Below, piece by piece: positions 48,944-63,153 of a stretch of 64,000 nucleotides of DNA. The DNA lies in assembly GCF_949987515.2 (NCBI RefSeq), contig NW_027192650.1, positions 4,898,001-4,962,000 on the forward strand, read 5' to 3'. Source of the stretch: Delphinus delphis (lineage: Eukaryota > Chordata > Mammalia > Artiodactyla > Delphinidae). The notes beneath the pieces are model-generated. The model was not told the origin of the DNA. It made no database searches and saw only the letters and a program-made list of their open reading frames with translations. A program made the translations under genes and the position numbers. The stretch's first letter is position 1. Each line of letters begins with the position of its first letter.

Positions 48944-50522
48944 TGGTGTTTCTTGAAACATCTAAAAAACAAAGCAACAGAGCCTAGGGCACTTCCACTT
49001 ATGGTCCTATAGCTTAGGGAAATTAAAATCAAAAAGACACAGCAACCCCAAAGTTTGGAACGGCTCTGTTTACAAGAACCTCGTTTACAGTACAAGTTCA
49101 ACATCGCAGAAAGTGAAAAATGGATAAAGAAGTTGTGGTATTTACTTACAAAGCAATATCACTCAGCAATGAAATCTGTGTCATCAGGCCCTTAGCAGCA
49201 TAATGAGTGGATTCAGGTATGATGATTCTAACTGAAGTAGGTTACACAGAAAAAGAAACATCATAAGATATCAGTAATACACGGAATGTAAACTTGGCTA
49301 CACAGGAACTGAATTACAGAACAGAACAGGGTCTCAAATTTAGAAAACCAACTATGCTTGCTTAAGGGTAAAGGCGAGTTGGGGTGCTGCATAAAACCAG
49401 AGATTGAAATGAGCACAGATAAAGTTCCTTAAGTCAAATATGGAATAGACAAGAGCTACTCCTTGCTCAACGAAATGGACTCAACACCGCAGATTAAACG
49501 CCTAAGAATGTGCCTGACTAGTAAGTATCTTAAAACCTATGGATTGCTATGTCTCCGAAAGAGAATCAAGCATGTGGACAGGGGCATAAACGCAGCAGTG
49601 ATAGGATTGGAGAGGTTCAGTGAGCAAATGAAGACCCTTTGAAGTTATATTGCATGGTACCCATTCCACGGGTTTCAATTACCCAGATTTTAGGTATTCT
49701 TCCTTCAGCTAAAACATGCATGTGGAACCCAGAGTATGATCAACCATGTGATCGGGAGACGTGTTCAAATATGTCTCAGTTTTCCTCCCCTGGTACTCGG
49801 GTGCAACATTCCAGATGCTTTACTAACACTCTCCCCACTTGGAGAGTCAGCGCCTTTAACCTCCTGTTTGGCCCAGTTTGCAATTTCTGCGGAAGATGAA
49901 CAGGAATAGCGAGAACCAATGAGAGGCTAGCTGGAGGTGTCTGGATGGGCAAATTTAACTCTCATTTCCCACCAGGAAGAGGAATTAACCAAAGGCTCAG
50001 CGTGCCGTGCCAGAACCAGATTAGGGCCTGAAGCCATCCTGCGGTGTTGCGGCCAGGTCACAAGAAAGCGAGTTGAAGAAAGGAGCTCAGGGGCACTGTA
50101 ACTCACAAACCTGCAGAGTTATAAATGACAGCTATCGTCCAAAAATAGACTGAAGTAAGGCTGCCAAGAGGACTTGAATGCGGGGCAGAATTGCAGGAAA
50201 CCGATTTCAGGAGGTAGACTGGAATTGCATTGAAAGCATAGGAAAAGAGGCAGAACGTCCACAATGATGCACTTGGCCAAAAAGGGCGTATGCGTTTTTT
50301 CCTGAATATATTCAGGAAAAAACGCATACGCCCTTTTTGGCCAACCAAGCAAGCTTGCAAAGGAAATCTGCACTACAATGAAGTCTCACTTCCCCCCGGT
50401 CAAAAGGGCCATCTGAAAAAAGTGTAAAATCCAGAAAGGCAGGACAGGCCATGGAGAACTGGGAGCCTTGTTATGCTGATGGGCGGGATGTAAATTGCCA
50501 ACAGACACTCGGGAGAAGTGTA
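48944..50522. repeat. Satellite unit 32
   Basis: 1,579 bp. Class B start. It has ctgaagtaggttac, a 1-bp loss in ccaactatgc, and aaggcgagt at the donor-like site. Middle marker cccagag. The palindrome at 50273-50344 is perfect. Confidence 0.96.
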
Positions 50523-52101
50523 TGGTGTTTCCTGAAACATCTAAAAAACAAAGCAACAGAACCTAGGGCACTTCCACTTATGGTCCTATAGCTTAGGTAA
50601 ATTAAAATCAAAAAGACACAGCCACCCCAAAGTTTGGAACGGCTCTGTTTACAAGAACCTCGTTTACAGTACAAGTTCAACATCGCAGAAAGTGAAAAAT
50701 GGATAAAGAAGTTGTGGTATTTACTTACAAAGCAATATCACTCAGCAATGAAATCTGTGTCATCAGGCCCCTAGCAGCATAATGAGTGGATTCAGGTATG
50801 ATGATTCTAACTGAAGTAGGTCACACAGAAAAAGAAACATCATAAGATATCAGTAATACACGGAATGGAAACTTGGCTACACAGGAACTGAATTACAGAA
50901 CAGAACAGGGTCTCAAATTAAGAAAACCAACTTATGCTTGCTTAAGGGTAAAGGTGAGTTGGGGTGCTGCATAAAACCAGAGATTGAAATGAGCACAGAT
51001 AAAGTTCCTTAAGTCAAATATGGAATAGACAAGAGCTACTCCTTGCTCAACGAAATGGACTCAACACCGCATATTAAACGCCTAAGAATGTACCTGACTA
51101 GTAAGTATCTTAAAACCTATGGATTGCTATGTCTCCGAAAGAGAATCAAGCATGTGTACAGGGGCATAAACGCAGCAGTGATAGGATTGGAGAGGTTCGG
51201 TGAGCAAATGAAGACCCTTTGAAGTCATATTGCATGGTACCCATTCCACGGGTCTCAGCTCTCCAGGTTTAAGGTATTCTTCCTTCAGCTAAAACATGCA
51301 TGTGGAACCCAAGTATGATCAACCATGTGAACGGGAGACGTGTTCAAATATGTCTCAGTTTTCCTCCCCTGGTACTCAGGTGCAACATTCCAGACGCTTT
51401 ACTAACACTCTCCCCACTTGGAGAGTCAGCGCCTTTAACCTCCTGTTTGGCCCAGTTTGCAATTTCTGTGGAAGATGAACAGGAATAGCGAGAACCAATG
51501 AGAGGCTAGCTGGAGGTGTCTGGACGGGCAAATTTAACTCTCATTTCCCACCAGGAAGAGGAAATAACCAAAGGATCAGCGTGCCGTACCGGAACCAGAT
51601 TAGGGCCTGAAGCCATCCTGCGGTGTTGCGGCCAGCTCAAAAGAAAGCGAGTTGAAGAAAGGAGCTCAGGGGCACTGTAATTCACAAACCTGCAGAGTTA
51701 TAAATGACAGCTATCGTCCAAAAATAGACTGAAGTAAGGCTGCCAAGAGGACTTGAATGCGGGGCAGAATTGCAGGAAACCGATTTCAGGAGGTCGACTG
51801 GAATTGCATTGAAAGCATAGGAAAAGAGGCAGAACGTCCACAATGATGCACTTGGCCAAAAAGGGCGTATGCGTTTTTTCCTGAATATATTCAGGAAAAA
51901 ACGCATACGCCCTTTTTGGCCAACCAAGCAAGCTTGCAAAGGAAATCTGCACTACAATGAAGTCTCACTTCTCCCCGGTCAAAAGGGCCATCTGAAAAAA
52001 GTGTAAAATCCAGAAAGGCAGGACAGGCCATGGAGAACTGGGAGACTTGTTATGCTGATGGGCGGGATGTAAATTGCCAACAGACACTCGGGAGAAGTGT
52101 A
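50523..52101. repeat. Satellite unit 33
   Basis: 1,579 bp. Class B start with ctgaagtaggtcac, related to unit 32. Middle marker cccaag. The palindrome at 51852-51923 is perfect; ggaggtcgactgg lies upstream. Confidence 0.96.
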
Positions 52102-53680
52102 TGGTGTTTCCTGAAACATCTAAAAAACAAAGCAACAGAGCCTAGGGCACTGCCACTTATGGTCCTATAGCTTAGGGAAATTAAAATCAAAAAGACACAG
52201 CCACCCCAAAGTTTGGGACGCCTCTGTTTACAAGAACCTCGTTTACAGTACAAGTTCAACATCGCAGAAAGTGAAAAATGGATAAAGAAGTTGTGGTATT
52301 TACTTACAAAGCAATATCACTCAGCAATGAAATCTATGTCATCAGGCCCTTAGCATCACAATGAGTGGATTCAGGTATGATGATTCTAACTGAAATAAGT
52401 CACACAGAAAAAGAAACATCATAAGATATCAGTAATACACGGAATGTAAACTTGGCTACACAGGAACTGAATTACAGAACAGAACAGGGTCTCAAATTTA
52501 GAAAACCAACTTATGCTTGCTTAAGGGGAAAGGTGAGTTGGGGTGCTGCATAAAACCAGAGATTGAAATGAGCACAGATAAAGTTCCTTAAGTCAAATAT
52601 GGAATAGACAAGAGCTACTCCTTGCTCAACGAAATGGACTCAACACCGCATATTAAACGCCTAAGAATGTACCTGACTAGTAAGTATCGTAAAACCTATG
52701 GATTGCTATGTCTCCAAAAGAGAATCAAGCATGTGTACAGGGGCATAAACCCAGCAGTGATAGGATTGGAGAGGTTCGGTGAGCAAATGAAGACCCTTTG
52801 AAGTCATATTGCATGGTACCCATTAAACGGGTCTCAACTCTCCAGGTTTAAGGTATTCTTCCTTCAGCTAAAACATGCATGTGGAACTCAAGTATGATCA
52901 ACCATGTGAACGGGAGACGTGTTCAAATATGTCTCAGTTTTCCTCCCCTGGTACTCGGGTGCAACATTCCAGACGCTTTACTAACACTCTCCCCACTTGG
53001 AGAGTCAGCGCCTTTAACCTCCTGTTTGGCCCAGTTTGCAATTTCTGCGGAAGATGAACAGGAATAGCGAGAACCAATGAGAGGCTAGCTGGAGGTGTCT
53101 GGATGGGCAAATTTAACTCTCATTTCCCACCAGGAAGAGGAAATAACCAAAGGCTCATCGTGCCGTACCGGAACCAGATTAGGGCCTGAAGCCATCCTGC
53201 GGTGTTGCGGCCAGCTCAAAAGAAAGCGAGTTGAAGAAAGGAGCTCAGGGGCACTGTAATTCACAAACCTGCAGAGTTATAAATGACAGCTATCGTCCAA
53301 AAATAGACTGAAGTAAGGCTGCCAAGAGGACTTGAAAGCGGGGTAGAATTGCAGGAAACCGATTTCAGGAGGTAGACTGGAATTGCATTGAAAGCATAGG
53401 AAAAGAGGCAGAACGTCCACAATGATGCACTTGGCCAAAAAGGGCGTATGCGTTTTTTCCTGAATATATTCAGGAAAAAACGCATACGCCCTTTTTGGCC
53501 AACCAAGCAAGCTTGCAAAGGAAATCTGCACTACAATGAAGTCTCACTTCCCCCCGGTCAAAAGGGCCATCTGAAAAAAGTGTAAAATCCAGAAAGGCAG
53601 GACAGGCCATGGAGAACAGGGAGCCTTGTTATGCTGATGGGCGGGATGTAAATTGCCAACAACCACTCGGGAGAAGTGTA
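52102..53680. repeat. Satellite unit 34
   Basis: 1,579 bp. Mosaic start (gggacgcct of class A with caacatcgc and aagttgtggtatttac of class B), a form that dominates units 34-37. The middle marker reads aactcaag. The palindrome at 53431-53502 is perfect. Confidence 0.96.
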
Positions 53681-55258
53681 TGGTGTTTCCTGAAACATCT
53701 AAAAAACAAAGCAACAGAACCTAGGGCACTTCCACTTATGGTCCTATAGCTTAGGGAAATTAAAATCAAAAAGACACAGCCACCCCAAAGTTTGGGACGC
53801 CTCTGTTTACAAGAACCTCGTTTACAGTACAAGTTCAACATCACAGAAAGTGAAAAATGGATAAAGAAGTTGTGGTATTTACTTACAAAGCAATATCACT
53901 GAGCAATGAAATCTGTGTCATCAGGCCCTTAGCAGCACAATGAGTGGATTCAGGTATGATGATTCTAACTGAAGTAAGTCACACAGAAAAAGAAACATCA
54001 TAAGATATCAGTAATACACGGAATGTAAACTTGGCTACACAGGAACTGAATTACAGAACAGAACATGGTCTCAAATTTAGAAAAACAACTTATGCTTGCT
54101 TAAGGGTAAAGGTGAGTTGGGGTGCTGCATAAAACCAGAGATTGAAATGAGCACAGATAAAGTTCCTTAAGTCAAATATGGAATAGACAAGAGCTACTCC
54201 TTGCTCAACGAAATGGACTCAACACCGCATATTAAACGCCTAAGAATGTACCTGACTTGTAAGTATCTTAAAACCTATGGATTGCTATGTCTCCGAAAGA
54301 GAATCAAGCATGTGTACAGGGGCATAAACGCAGCAGTGATAGGATTGGAGAGGTTCGTGAGCAAATGAAGACCCTTTGAAGTCATATTGCATGGTACCCA
54401 TTACACGGGTCTTAACTCTCCAGGTTTAAGGTATTCTTCCTTCAGCTAAAACATGCATGTGGAACCCAAGTATGATCAACCATGTGAACGGGAGACGTTT
54501 TCAAATATGTCTCAGTTTTCCTCCCCTGGTACTCGGGTGCAACATTCCAGACGCTTTACTAACACTCTCCCCACTTGGAGAGTCAGCGCCTTTAACCTCC
54601 TGTTTGGCCCAGTTTGCAATTTCTGCGGAAGATGAACAGGAATAGCGAGAACCAATGAGAGACTAGCTGGAGGTGTCTGGACGGGCAAATTTAACTCTCA
54701 TTTCCCACCAGGAAGAGGAAATAACCAAAGGCTCAGCGTGCCGTGCCGGAACCAGATTAGGGCCTGAAGCCATCCTGCGGTGTTGCGGCCAGGTCACAAG
54801 AAAGCGAGTTGAAGAAAGGAGCTCAGGGGCACTGTAATTCACAAACCTGCAGAGTTATAAATGACAGCTATCGTCCAAAAATAGACTGAAGTAAGGCTGC
54901 CAAGAGGACTTGAAAGCGGGGCAGAATTGCAGGAAACCGATTTCAGGAGGTAGACTGGAATTGCATTGAAAGCATAGGAAAAGAGGCAGAACGTCCACAA
55001 TGATGCACTTGGCCAAAAAGGGCGTATGCGTTTTTTCCTGAATATATTCAGGAAAAAACGCATATGCCCTTTTTGGCCAACCAAGCAAGCTTGCAAAGGA
55101 AATCTGCACTACAATGAAGTCTCACTTCCCCCCGGTCAAAAGGGCCATCTGAAAAAAGTGTAAAATCCAGAAAGGCAGGACAGGCCATGGATTACTGGGA
55201 GCCTTGTTATGCTGATGGGCGGGATGTAAATTTCCAACAGACACTCGGGAGAAGTGTA
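53681..55258. repeat. Satellite unit 35
   Basis: 1,578 bp. Mosaic start as in unit 34, but caacatcac. It has acatggtctc, cctgacttgtaag and a 1-bp loss in ggttcgtgagc. Middle marker cccaag. The palindrome at 55009-55080 has a right-arm mismatch (gcatatgccc). Confidence 0.96.
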
Positions 55259-56837
55259 TGGTGTTTCCTGAAACATCTAAAAAACAAAGCAACAGAGCCT
55301 AGGGCACTTCCACTTATGGTCCTATAGCTTAGGGAAATTAATATCAAAAAGACACAGCCACCCCAAAGTTTGGGACGCCTCTGTTTACAAGAACCTCATT
55401 TACAGTACAAGTTCAACATCGCAGAAAGTGAAAAATGGATAAAGAAGTTGTGGTATTTACTTACAAAGCAATATCACTCAGCAATGAAATCTGTGTCATC
55501 AGGCCCTTAGCAGCACAATGAGTGGATTCAGGTATGATGATTGTAACTGAAGTAAGTCACACAGAAAAAGAAACATCATAAGATATCAGTAATACACGGA
55601 ATGTAAACTTGGCTACACAGGAACTGAATTACAGAACAGAACATGGTCTCAAATTTAGAAAACCAACTTATGCTTGCTTAAGGGTAAAGGTGAGTTGGGG
55701 TGCTGCATAAAACCAGAGATTGAAATGAGCACAGATAAAGTTCCTTAAGTCAAATATGGAATAGACAAGAGCTACTCCTTGCTCAACGAAATGGACTCAA
55801 CACCGCATATTAAACGCCTAAGAATGTACCTGACTAGTAAGTATGTTAAAACCTATGGATTGCTATGTCTCCGAAAGAGAATCAAGCATGTGTACAGGGG
55901 CATAAACACAACAGTGATAGGATTGGAGAGGTTCGGTGAGCAAATGAAGACCCTTTGAAGTCATATTGCATGGTACCCATTACACGGGTCTTAACTCTCC
56001 AGGTTTAAGGTATTCTTCCTTCAGCTAAAACATGCATGTGGAACCCAAGTATGATCAACCATGTGAACGGGAGACGTGTTCAAATATGTCTCAGTTTTCC
56101 TCCCCTGGTACTCGGGTGCAATATTCCAGACGCTTTACTAACACTCTCCCCACTTGGAGAGTCAGTCCCTTTAACCTCCTGTTTGGCCCAGTTTGCAATT
56201 TCTGCGGAAGATGAACAGGAATAGCGAGAACCAATGAGAGACTAGCTGGAGGTGTCTGGACGGGCAAATTTAACTCTCATTTCCCACCAGGAAGAGGAAT
56301 TAACCAAAGGCTCAGCGTGCCGTGCCGGAACCAGATTAGGGCCTGAAACCATCCTGCGGTGTTGCGGTCAGCTCAAAAGAAAGCAAGTTGAAGAAAGGAG
56401 CTCAGGGGCACTGTAATTCACAAACCTGCAGAGTTATAAATGACAGCTATCGTCCAAAAATAGACTGAAGTAAGGCTGCCAAGAGGACTTGAAAGCGGGG
56501 CAGAATTGCAGGAAACCGATTTCAGGAGGTAGACTGGAATTGCATTGAAAGCATAGGAAAAGAGGCAGAACGTCCACAATGATGCACTTGGCCAAAAAGG
56601 GCGTATGCGTTTTTTCCTGCATATATTCAGGAAAAAACGCATACGCCCTTTTTGGCCAACCAAGCAAGCTTGCAAAGGAAATCTGCACTACAATGAAGTC
56701 TCACTTCCCCCCGGTCAAAAGGGCCATCTGAAAAAAGTGTAAAATCCAGAAAGGCAGGACAGGCCATGGAGAACTGGGAGCCTTGTTATGCTGATGGGCG
56801 GGATGTAAATTGCCAACAGACACTCGGGAGAAGTGTA
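55259..56837. repeat. Satellite unit 36
   Basis: 1,579 bp. Mosaic start, with aattaatatc. It has acatggtctc and gtcttaactc as in unit 35. Middle marker cccaag. The palindrome at 56588-56659 has a mismatch near its centre (cctgcatatattcagg). Confidence 0.96.
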
Positions 56838-58415
56838 TGGTGTTTCCTGAAACATCTAAAAAACAAAGCAACAGAGCCTAGGGCACTTCCACTTATGGTC
56901 CTATAGCTTAGGGAAATTAAAATCAAAAAGACACAGCCACCCCAAAGTTTGGGACGCCTCTGTTTACAAGAACCTCGTTTACAGTACAAGTTCAACATCG
57001 CAGAAAGTGAAAAATGGATAAAGAAGTTGTGGTATTTACTTACAAAGCAATATCACTCAGCAATGAAATCTATGTCATCAGGCCCTTAGCAGCACAATGA
57101 GTGGATTCAGGTATGATGATTCTAACTGAAATAAGTCACACAGAAAAAGAAACATCATAAGATATCAGTAATACACGGAATGGAAACTTGGCTACACAGG
57201 AACTGAATTACAGAACAGAACAGGGTCTCAAATTTAGAAAACCAACTTATGCTTGCTTAAGGGTAAAGGTGAGTTGGGGTGCTGCATAAAACCAGAGATT
57301 GAAATGAGCACAGATAAAGTTCCTTAAGTCAAATATGGAATAGACAAGAGCTACTCCTTGCTCAACGAAATGGACTCAACACCGCATATTAAACGCCTAA
57401 GAATGTACCTGACTAGTAAGTATCTTAAACCTATGGATTGCTATGTCTCCGAAAGAGAATCAAGCATGTGTACAGGGGCATAAACGCAGCAGTGATAGGA
57501 TTGGAGAGGTTCGGTGAGCAAATGAAGACCCTTTGAAGTCATATTGCATGGTACCCATTACACGGGTCTTAACTCTCCAGGTTTAAGGTATTCTTCCTTC
57601 AGCTAAAACATGCATGTGGAACCCAAGTATGATCAACCATGTGAACGGGAGACGTGTTCAAATATGTCTCAGTTTTCCTCCCCTGGTACTCGGGTGCAAC
57701 ATTCCAGACGCTTTACTAACACTCTCCCCACTTGGAGAGTCAGCGCCTTTAACCTCCTGTTTGGCCCAGTTTGCAATTTCTGCGGAAGATGAACAGGAAT
57801 AGCGAGAACCAATGAGAGACTAGCTGGAGGTGTCTGGACGGGCAAATTTAACTCTCATTTCCCACCAGGAAGAGGAAATAACCAAAGGCTCAGCGTGCCG
57901 TGCCGGAACCAGATTAGGGCCTGAAGCCATCCTGCGGTGTTGCGGCCAGGTCACAAGAAAGCGAGTTGAAGAAAGGAGCTCAGGGGCACTGTAATTCACA
58001 AACCTGCAGAGTTATAAATGACAGCTATCGTCCAAAAATAGACTGAAGTAAGGCTGCCAAGAGGACTTGAAAGCGGGGCATAATTGCAGGAAACCGATTT
58101 CAGGAGGTAGACTGGAATTGCATTGAAAGCATAGGAAAAGAGGCAGAACGTCCACAATGATGCACTTGGCCAAAAAGGGCGTATGCGTTTTTTCCTGAAT
58201 ATATTCAGGAAAAAACGCATACGCCCTTTTTGGCCAACCAAGCAAGCTTGCAAAGGAAATCTGCACTACAATGAAGTCTCACTTCCCCCCGGTCAAAAGG
58301 GCCATCTGAAAAAAGTGTAAAATCCAGAAAGGCAGGACAGGCCATGGAGAACTGGGAGCCTTGTTATGCTGATGGGCGAGATGTAAGTTGCCAACAGACA
58401 CTTGGGAGAAGTGTA
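56838..58415. repeat. Satellite unit 37
   Basis: 1,578 bp. Mosaic start. A 1-bp loss gives atcttaaacc. Middle marker cccaag. The palindrome at 58166-58237 is perfect. Confidence 0.96.
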
Positions 58416-59995
58416 TGGTGTTTCCTGAAACATCTAAAAAACAAAGCAACAGAGCCTAGGGCACTTCCACTTATGGTCCTATAGCTTAGGGAAATTAAAA
58501 TCAAAAAGACACAGCCACCCCAAAGTTTGGGACGCCTCCGTTTACAAGAACCTCGATTACCGTACAAGTTCAACATCGCAGAAAGTGAAAAATGGATAAA
58601 GAACTTGTGGTACTTACGTACAATGCAGTATCACTCAGCAATGAAATCTATGTCATCAGTCCCGTAGCAGCATAATGAGTGGATTCAGGTATGATGATTC
58701 TAACTGAAATAAGTCACACAGAAAAAGAAACATCATAAGATATCAGTAATACACGGAATGGAAACTTGGCTACACAGGAACTGAATTACAGAACAGAACA
58801 GGGTCTCAAATTTAGAAAAACAACTTATGCTTGCTTAAGGGTAAAGGTGAGTTGGGGTGCTGCATAAAACCAGAGATTGAAATGAGCACAGATAAAGTTC
58901 CTTAAGCCAAATATGGAATAGACAAGAGCTACTCCTTGCTCAACGAAATGGACTCAACACCGCATATTAAACGCCTAAGAATGTACCTGACTTGTAAGTA
59001 TCTTAAAACCTATGGATTGCTATGTCTCCGAAAGAGAATCAAGCATGTGTACAGGGGCATAAACGCAGCAGTGATAGGATTGGAGAGGTTCGGTGAGCAA
59101 ATGAAGACCCTTTGAAGTCATATTGCATGGTACCCATTCCACGGGTTTCAACTACCCAGGTTTAAGGTATTCTTCCTTCAGCTAAAACATGCATGTGGAA
59201 CCTAGAGTATGATCAACCATGTGATCGGGAGACGTGTTCAAATATGTCTCAGTTTTCCTCCCCTGGTACTCGGGTGCAACATTCCAGATGCTTTACTAAC
59301 ACTCTCCCCACTTGGAGAGTCAGTCCCTTTAACCTCCTGTTTGGCCCAGTTTGCAATTTCTGCGGAAGATGAACAGGAATAGCGAGAACCAATGAGAGGC
59401 TAGCTGGAGGTGTCTGGACGGGCAAATTTAACTCTCATTTCCCACCAGGAAGAGGAATTAACCAAAGGCTCAGCATGCCGGGCCGGATCCAGATTAGGGC
59501 CTGAAGCCATCCTGCGGTGTTGCGGCCAGGTCACAAGAAAGCGAGTTGAAGAAAGGAGCTCAGGGGCACTGTAATTCACAAACCTGCAGAGTTATAAATG
59601 ACAGCCATCGTCCAAAAATAGACTGAAGTAAGGCTGCCAAGAGGACTTGAAAGCGGGGCAGAATTGCAGGAAACCGATTTCAGGAGGTAGACTGGAATTG
59701 CATTGAAAGCATAGGAAAAGAGGCAGAACGTCCACAATGATGCACTTGGCCAAAAAGGGCGTATGCGTTTTTTCCTGAATATATTCAGGAAAAAACGCAT
59801 ACGCACTTTTTGGCCAACCAAGCAAGCTTACAAAGGAAATCTGCACTACAATGAAGTCTCACTTCCCCCCGGTCAAAAGGGCCATCTGAAAAAAGTGTAA
59901 AATCCACAAAGGCAGGACAGGCCATGGAGAACTGGGAGCCTTGTTATGCTGATGGGCGGGATGTAAATTGCCAACAGACACTCGGGAGAAGTGTA
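58416..59995. repeat. Satellite unit 38
   Basis: 1,580 bp. Start mixes class A (ccg, taccg, aacttgtggtacttacgtac) with caacatcgc. It has aaaaacaactt and cctgacttgtaag, which continue to the end of the window. Middle marker ctagag. The palindrome at 59746-59817 has a right-arm mismatch (acgcacttt). Confidence 0.96.
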
Positions 59996-61574
59996 TGGTG
60001 TTTCCTGAAACATCTAAAAAACAAAGCAACAGAGCCTAGGGCACTGCCACTTATGGTCCTATAGCTTAGGGAAATTAAAATCAAAAAGACACAGCCACCC
60101 CAAAGTTTGGGACGCCTCTGTTTACAAGAACCTCGGTTACAGTACAAGTTCAACATCGCAGAAAGTGAAAAATGGATAAAGAAGTTGTGGTATTCACTTA
60201 CAAAGCAATATCACTCAGCAATGAAATCTGTGTCATCAGGCCCTTAGCAGCACAATGAGTGGATTCAGGTATGATGATTCTAACTGAAATAAGTCACACA
60301 GAAAAAGAAACATCATAAGATATCAGTAATACACGGAATGGAAACTTGGCTACACAGGAACTGAATTACAGAACAGAACAGGGTCTCAAATTTAGAAAAA
60401 CAACTTATGCTTGCTTAAGGGTAAAGGTGAGTTGGGGTGCTGCATAAAACCAGAGATTGAAATGAGCACAGATAAAGTTCCTTAAGCCAAATATGGAATA
60501 GACAAGAGCTACTCCTTGCTCAACGAAATGGACTCAACACCGCATATTAAACGCCTAAGAATGTACCTGACTTGTAAGTATCTTAAAACCTATGGATTGC
60601 TATGTCTCCGAAAGAGAATCAAGCATGTGTACAGGGGCATAAACGCAGCAGTGATAGGATTGGAGAGGTTCGGTGAGCAAATGAAGACCCTTTGAAGTCA
60701 TATTGCATGGTACCCATTCCACGGGTTTCAACTACCCAGGTTTAAGGTATTCTTCCTTCAGCTAAAACATGCATGTGGAACCCAAGTATGATCAACCATG
60801 TGAACGGGAGACGTGTTCAAATATGTCTCAGTTTTCCTCCCCTGGTACTCGGGTGCAACATTCCAGACGCTTTACTAACACTCTCCCCACTTGGAGAGTC
60901 AGTCCCTTTAACCTCCTGTTTGGCCCAGTTTGCAATTTCTGCGGAAGATGAACAGGAATAGCGAGAACCAATGAGAGGCTAGCTGGAGGTGTCTGGACGG
61001 GCAAATTTAACTCTCATTTCCCACCAGGAAGAGGAATTAACCAAAGGCTCAGCATGCCGGGCCGGAACCAGATTAGGGCCTGAAGCCATCCTGCGGTGTT
61101 GCGGCCAGGTCACAAGAAAGCGAGTTGAAGAAAGGAGCTCAGGGGCACTGTAATTCACAAACCTGCAGAGTTATAAATGACAGCTATCGTCCAAAAATAG
61201 ACTGAAGTAAGGCTGCCAAGAGGACTTGAAAGCAGGGCAGAATTGCAGGAAACCGATTTCAGGAGGTAGACTGGAATTGCATTGAAAGCATAGGAAAAGA
61301 GGCAGAACGTCCACAATGATGCACTTGGCCAAAAAGGGCGTATGCGTTTTTTCCTGAATATATTCAGGAAAAAACGCATACGCCCTTTTTGGCCAACCAA
61401 GCAAGCTTGCAAAGGAAATCTGCACTACAATGAAGTCTCACTTCCCCCCGGTCAAAAGGGCCATCTGAAAAAAGTGTAAAATCCAGAAAGGCAGGACAGG
61501 CCATGGAGAACTGGGAGCCTTGTTATGCTGATGGGCGGGATGTAAATTGCCAACAGACACTCGGGAGAAGTGTA
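59996..61574. repeat. Satellite unit 39
   Basis: 1,579 bp. Start gggacgcct, ctcggttacag, caacatcgc, with tattcacttac as in units 40-41. It has aaaaacaactt and cctgacttgtaag. Middle marker cccaag, unlike units 38 and 40. The palindrome at 61325-61396 is perfect. Confidence 0.96.
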
Positions 61575-63153
61575 TGGTGTTTCCTGAAACATCTAAAAAA
61601 CAAAGCAACAGAGCCTAGGGCACTGCCACTTATGGTCCTATAACTTAGGGAAATTAAATCAAAAAGACACAGCCACCCCAAAGTTTGGGACGCCTCTGTT
61701 TACAAGAACCTCGTTTACAGTACAAGTTCAACATCGCAGAAAGTGAAAAATGGATAAAGAAGTTGTGGTATTCACTTACAAAGCAATATCACTCAGCAAT
61801 GAAATCTATGTCATCAGGCCCTTAGCATCACAATGAGTGGATTCAGGTATGATGATTCTAACTGAAATAAGTCACACAGAAAAAGAAACATCATAAGATA
61901 TCAGTAATACACGGAATGGAAACTTGGCTACACAGGAACTGAATTACAGAACAGAACAGGGTCTCAAATTTAGAAAAACAACTTATGCTTGCTTAATGGT
62001 AAAGGTGAGTTGGGGTGCTGCATAAAACCAGAGATTGAAATGAGCACAGATAAAGTTCCTTAAGCCAAATATGGAATAGACAAGAGCTACTCCTTGCTCA
62101 ACGAAATGGACTCAACACCGCATATTAAACGCCTAAGAATGTACCTGACTTGTAAGTATCTTAAAACCTATGGATTGCTATGTCTCCGAAAGAGAATCAA
62201 GCATGTGTACAGGGGCATAAACGCAGCAGTGATAGGATTGGAGAGGTTCGGTGAGCAAATGAAGACCCTTTGAAGTCATATTGCATGGTACCCATTCCAC
62301 GGGTTTCAACTACCCAGGTTTAAGGTATTCTTCCTTCAGCTAAAACATGCATGTGGAACCTAGAGTATGATCAACCATGTGATCGGGAGACGTGTTCAAA
62401 TATGTCTCAGTTTTCCTCCCCTGGTACTCGGGTGCAACATTCCAGACGCTTTACTAACACTCTCCCCTCTTGGAGAGTCAGTCCCTTTAACCTCCTGTTT
62501 GGCCCAGTTTGCAATTTCTGCGGAAGATGAACAGGAATAGCGAGAACCAATGAGAGGCTAGCTGGAGGTGTCTGGACGGGCAAATTTAACTCTCATTTCC
62601 CACCAGGAAGAGGAATTAACCAAAGGCTCAGCATGCCGGGCCGGAACCAGATTAGGGCCTGAAGCCATCCTGCGGTGTTGCGGCCAGGTCACAAGAAAGC
62701 GAGTTGAAGAAAGGAGCTCAGGGGCACTGTAATTCACAAACCTGCAGAGTTATAAATGACAGCTATCGTCCAAAAATAGACTGAAGTAAGGCTGCCAAGA
62801 GGACTTGAAAGCGGGGCAGAATTGCAGGAAACCGATTTCAGGAGGTAGACTGGAATTGCATTGAAAGCATAGGAAAAGAGGCAGAACGTCCACAATGATG
62901 CACTTGGCCAAAAAGGGCGTATGCGTTTTTTCCTGAATATATTCAGGAAAAAACGCATACGCCCTTTTTGGCCAACCAAGCAAGCTTGCAAAGGAAATCT
63001 GCACTACAATGAAGTCTCACTTCCCCCCGGTCAAAAGGGCCATCTGAAAAAAGTGTAAAATCCAGAAAGGCAGGACAGGCCATGGAGAACTGGGAGCCTT
63101 GTTATGCTGATGGGCGGGATGTAAATTGCCAACAGACACTCGGGAGAAGTGTA
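61575..63153. repeat. Satellite unit 40
   Basis: 1,579 bp. It has ataacttaggg, a 2-bp loss in aaattaaatc, tattcacttac and cttaatggtaaag, all shared with unit 41. Middle marker ctagag. The palindrome at 62904-62975 is perfect. Confidence 0.96.
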
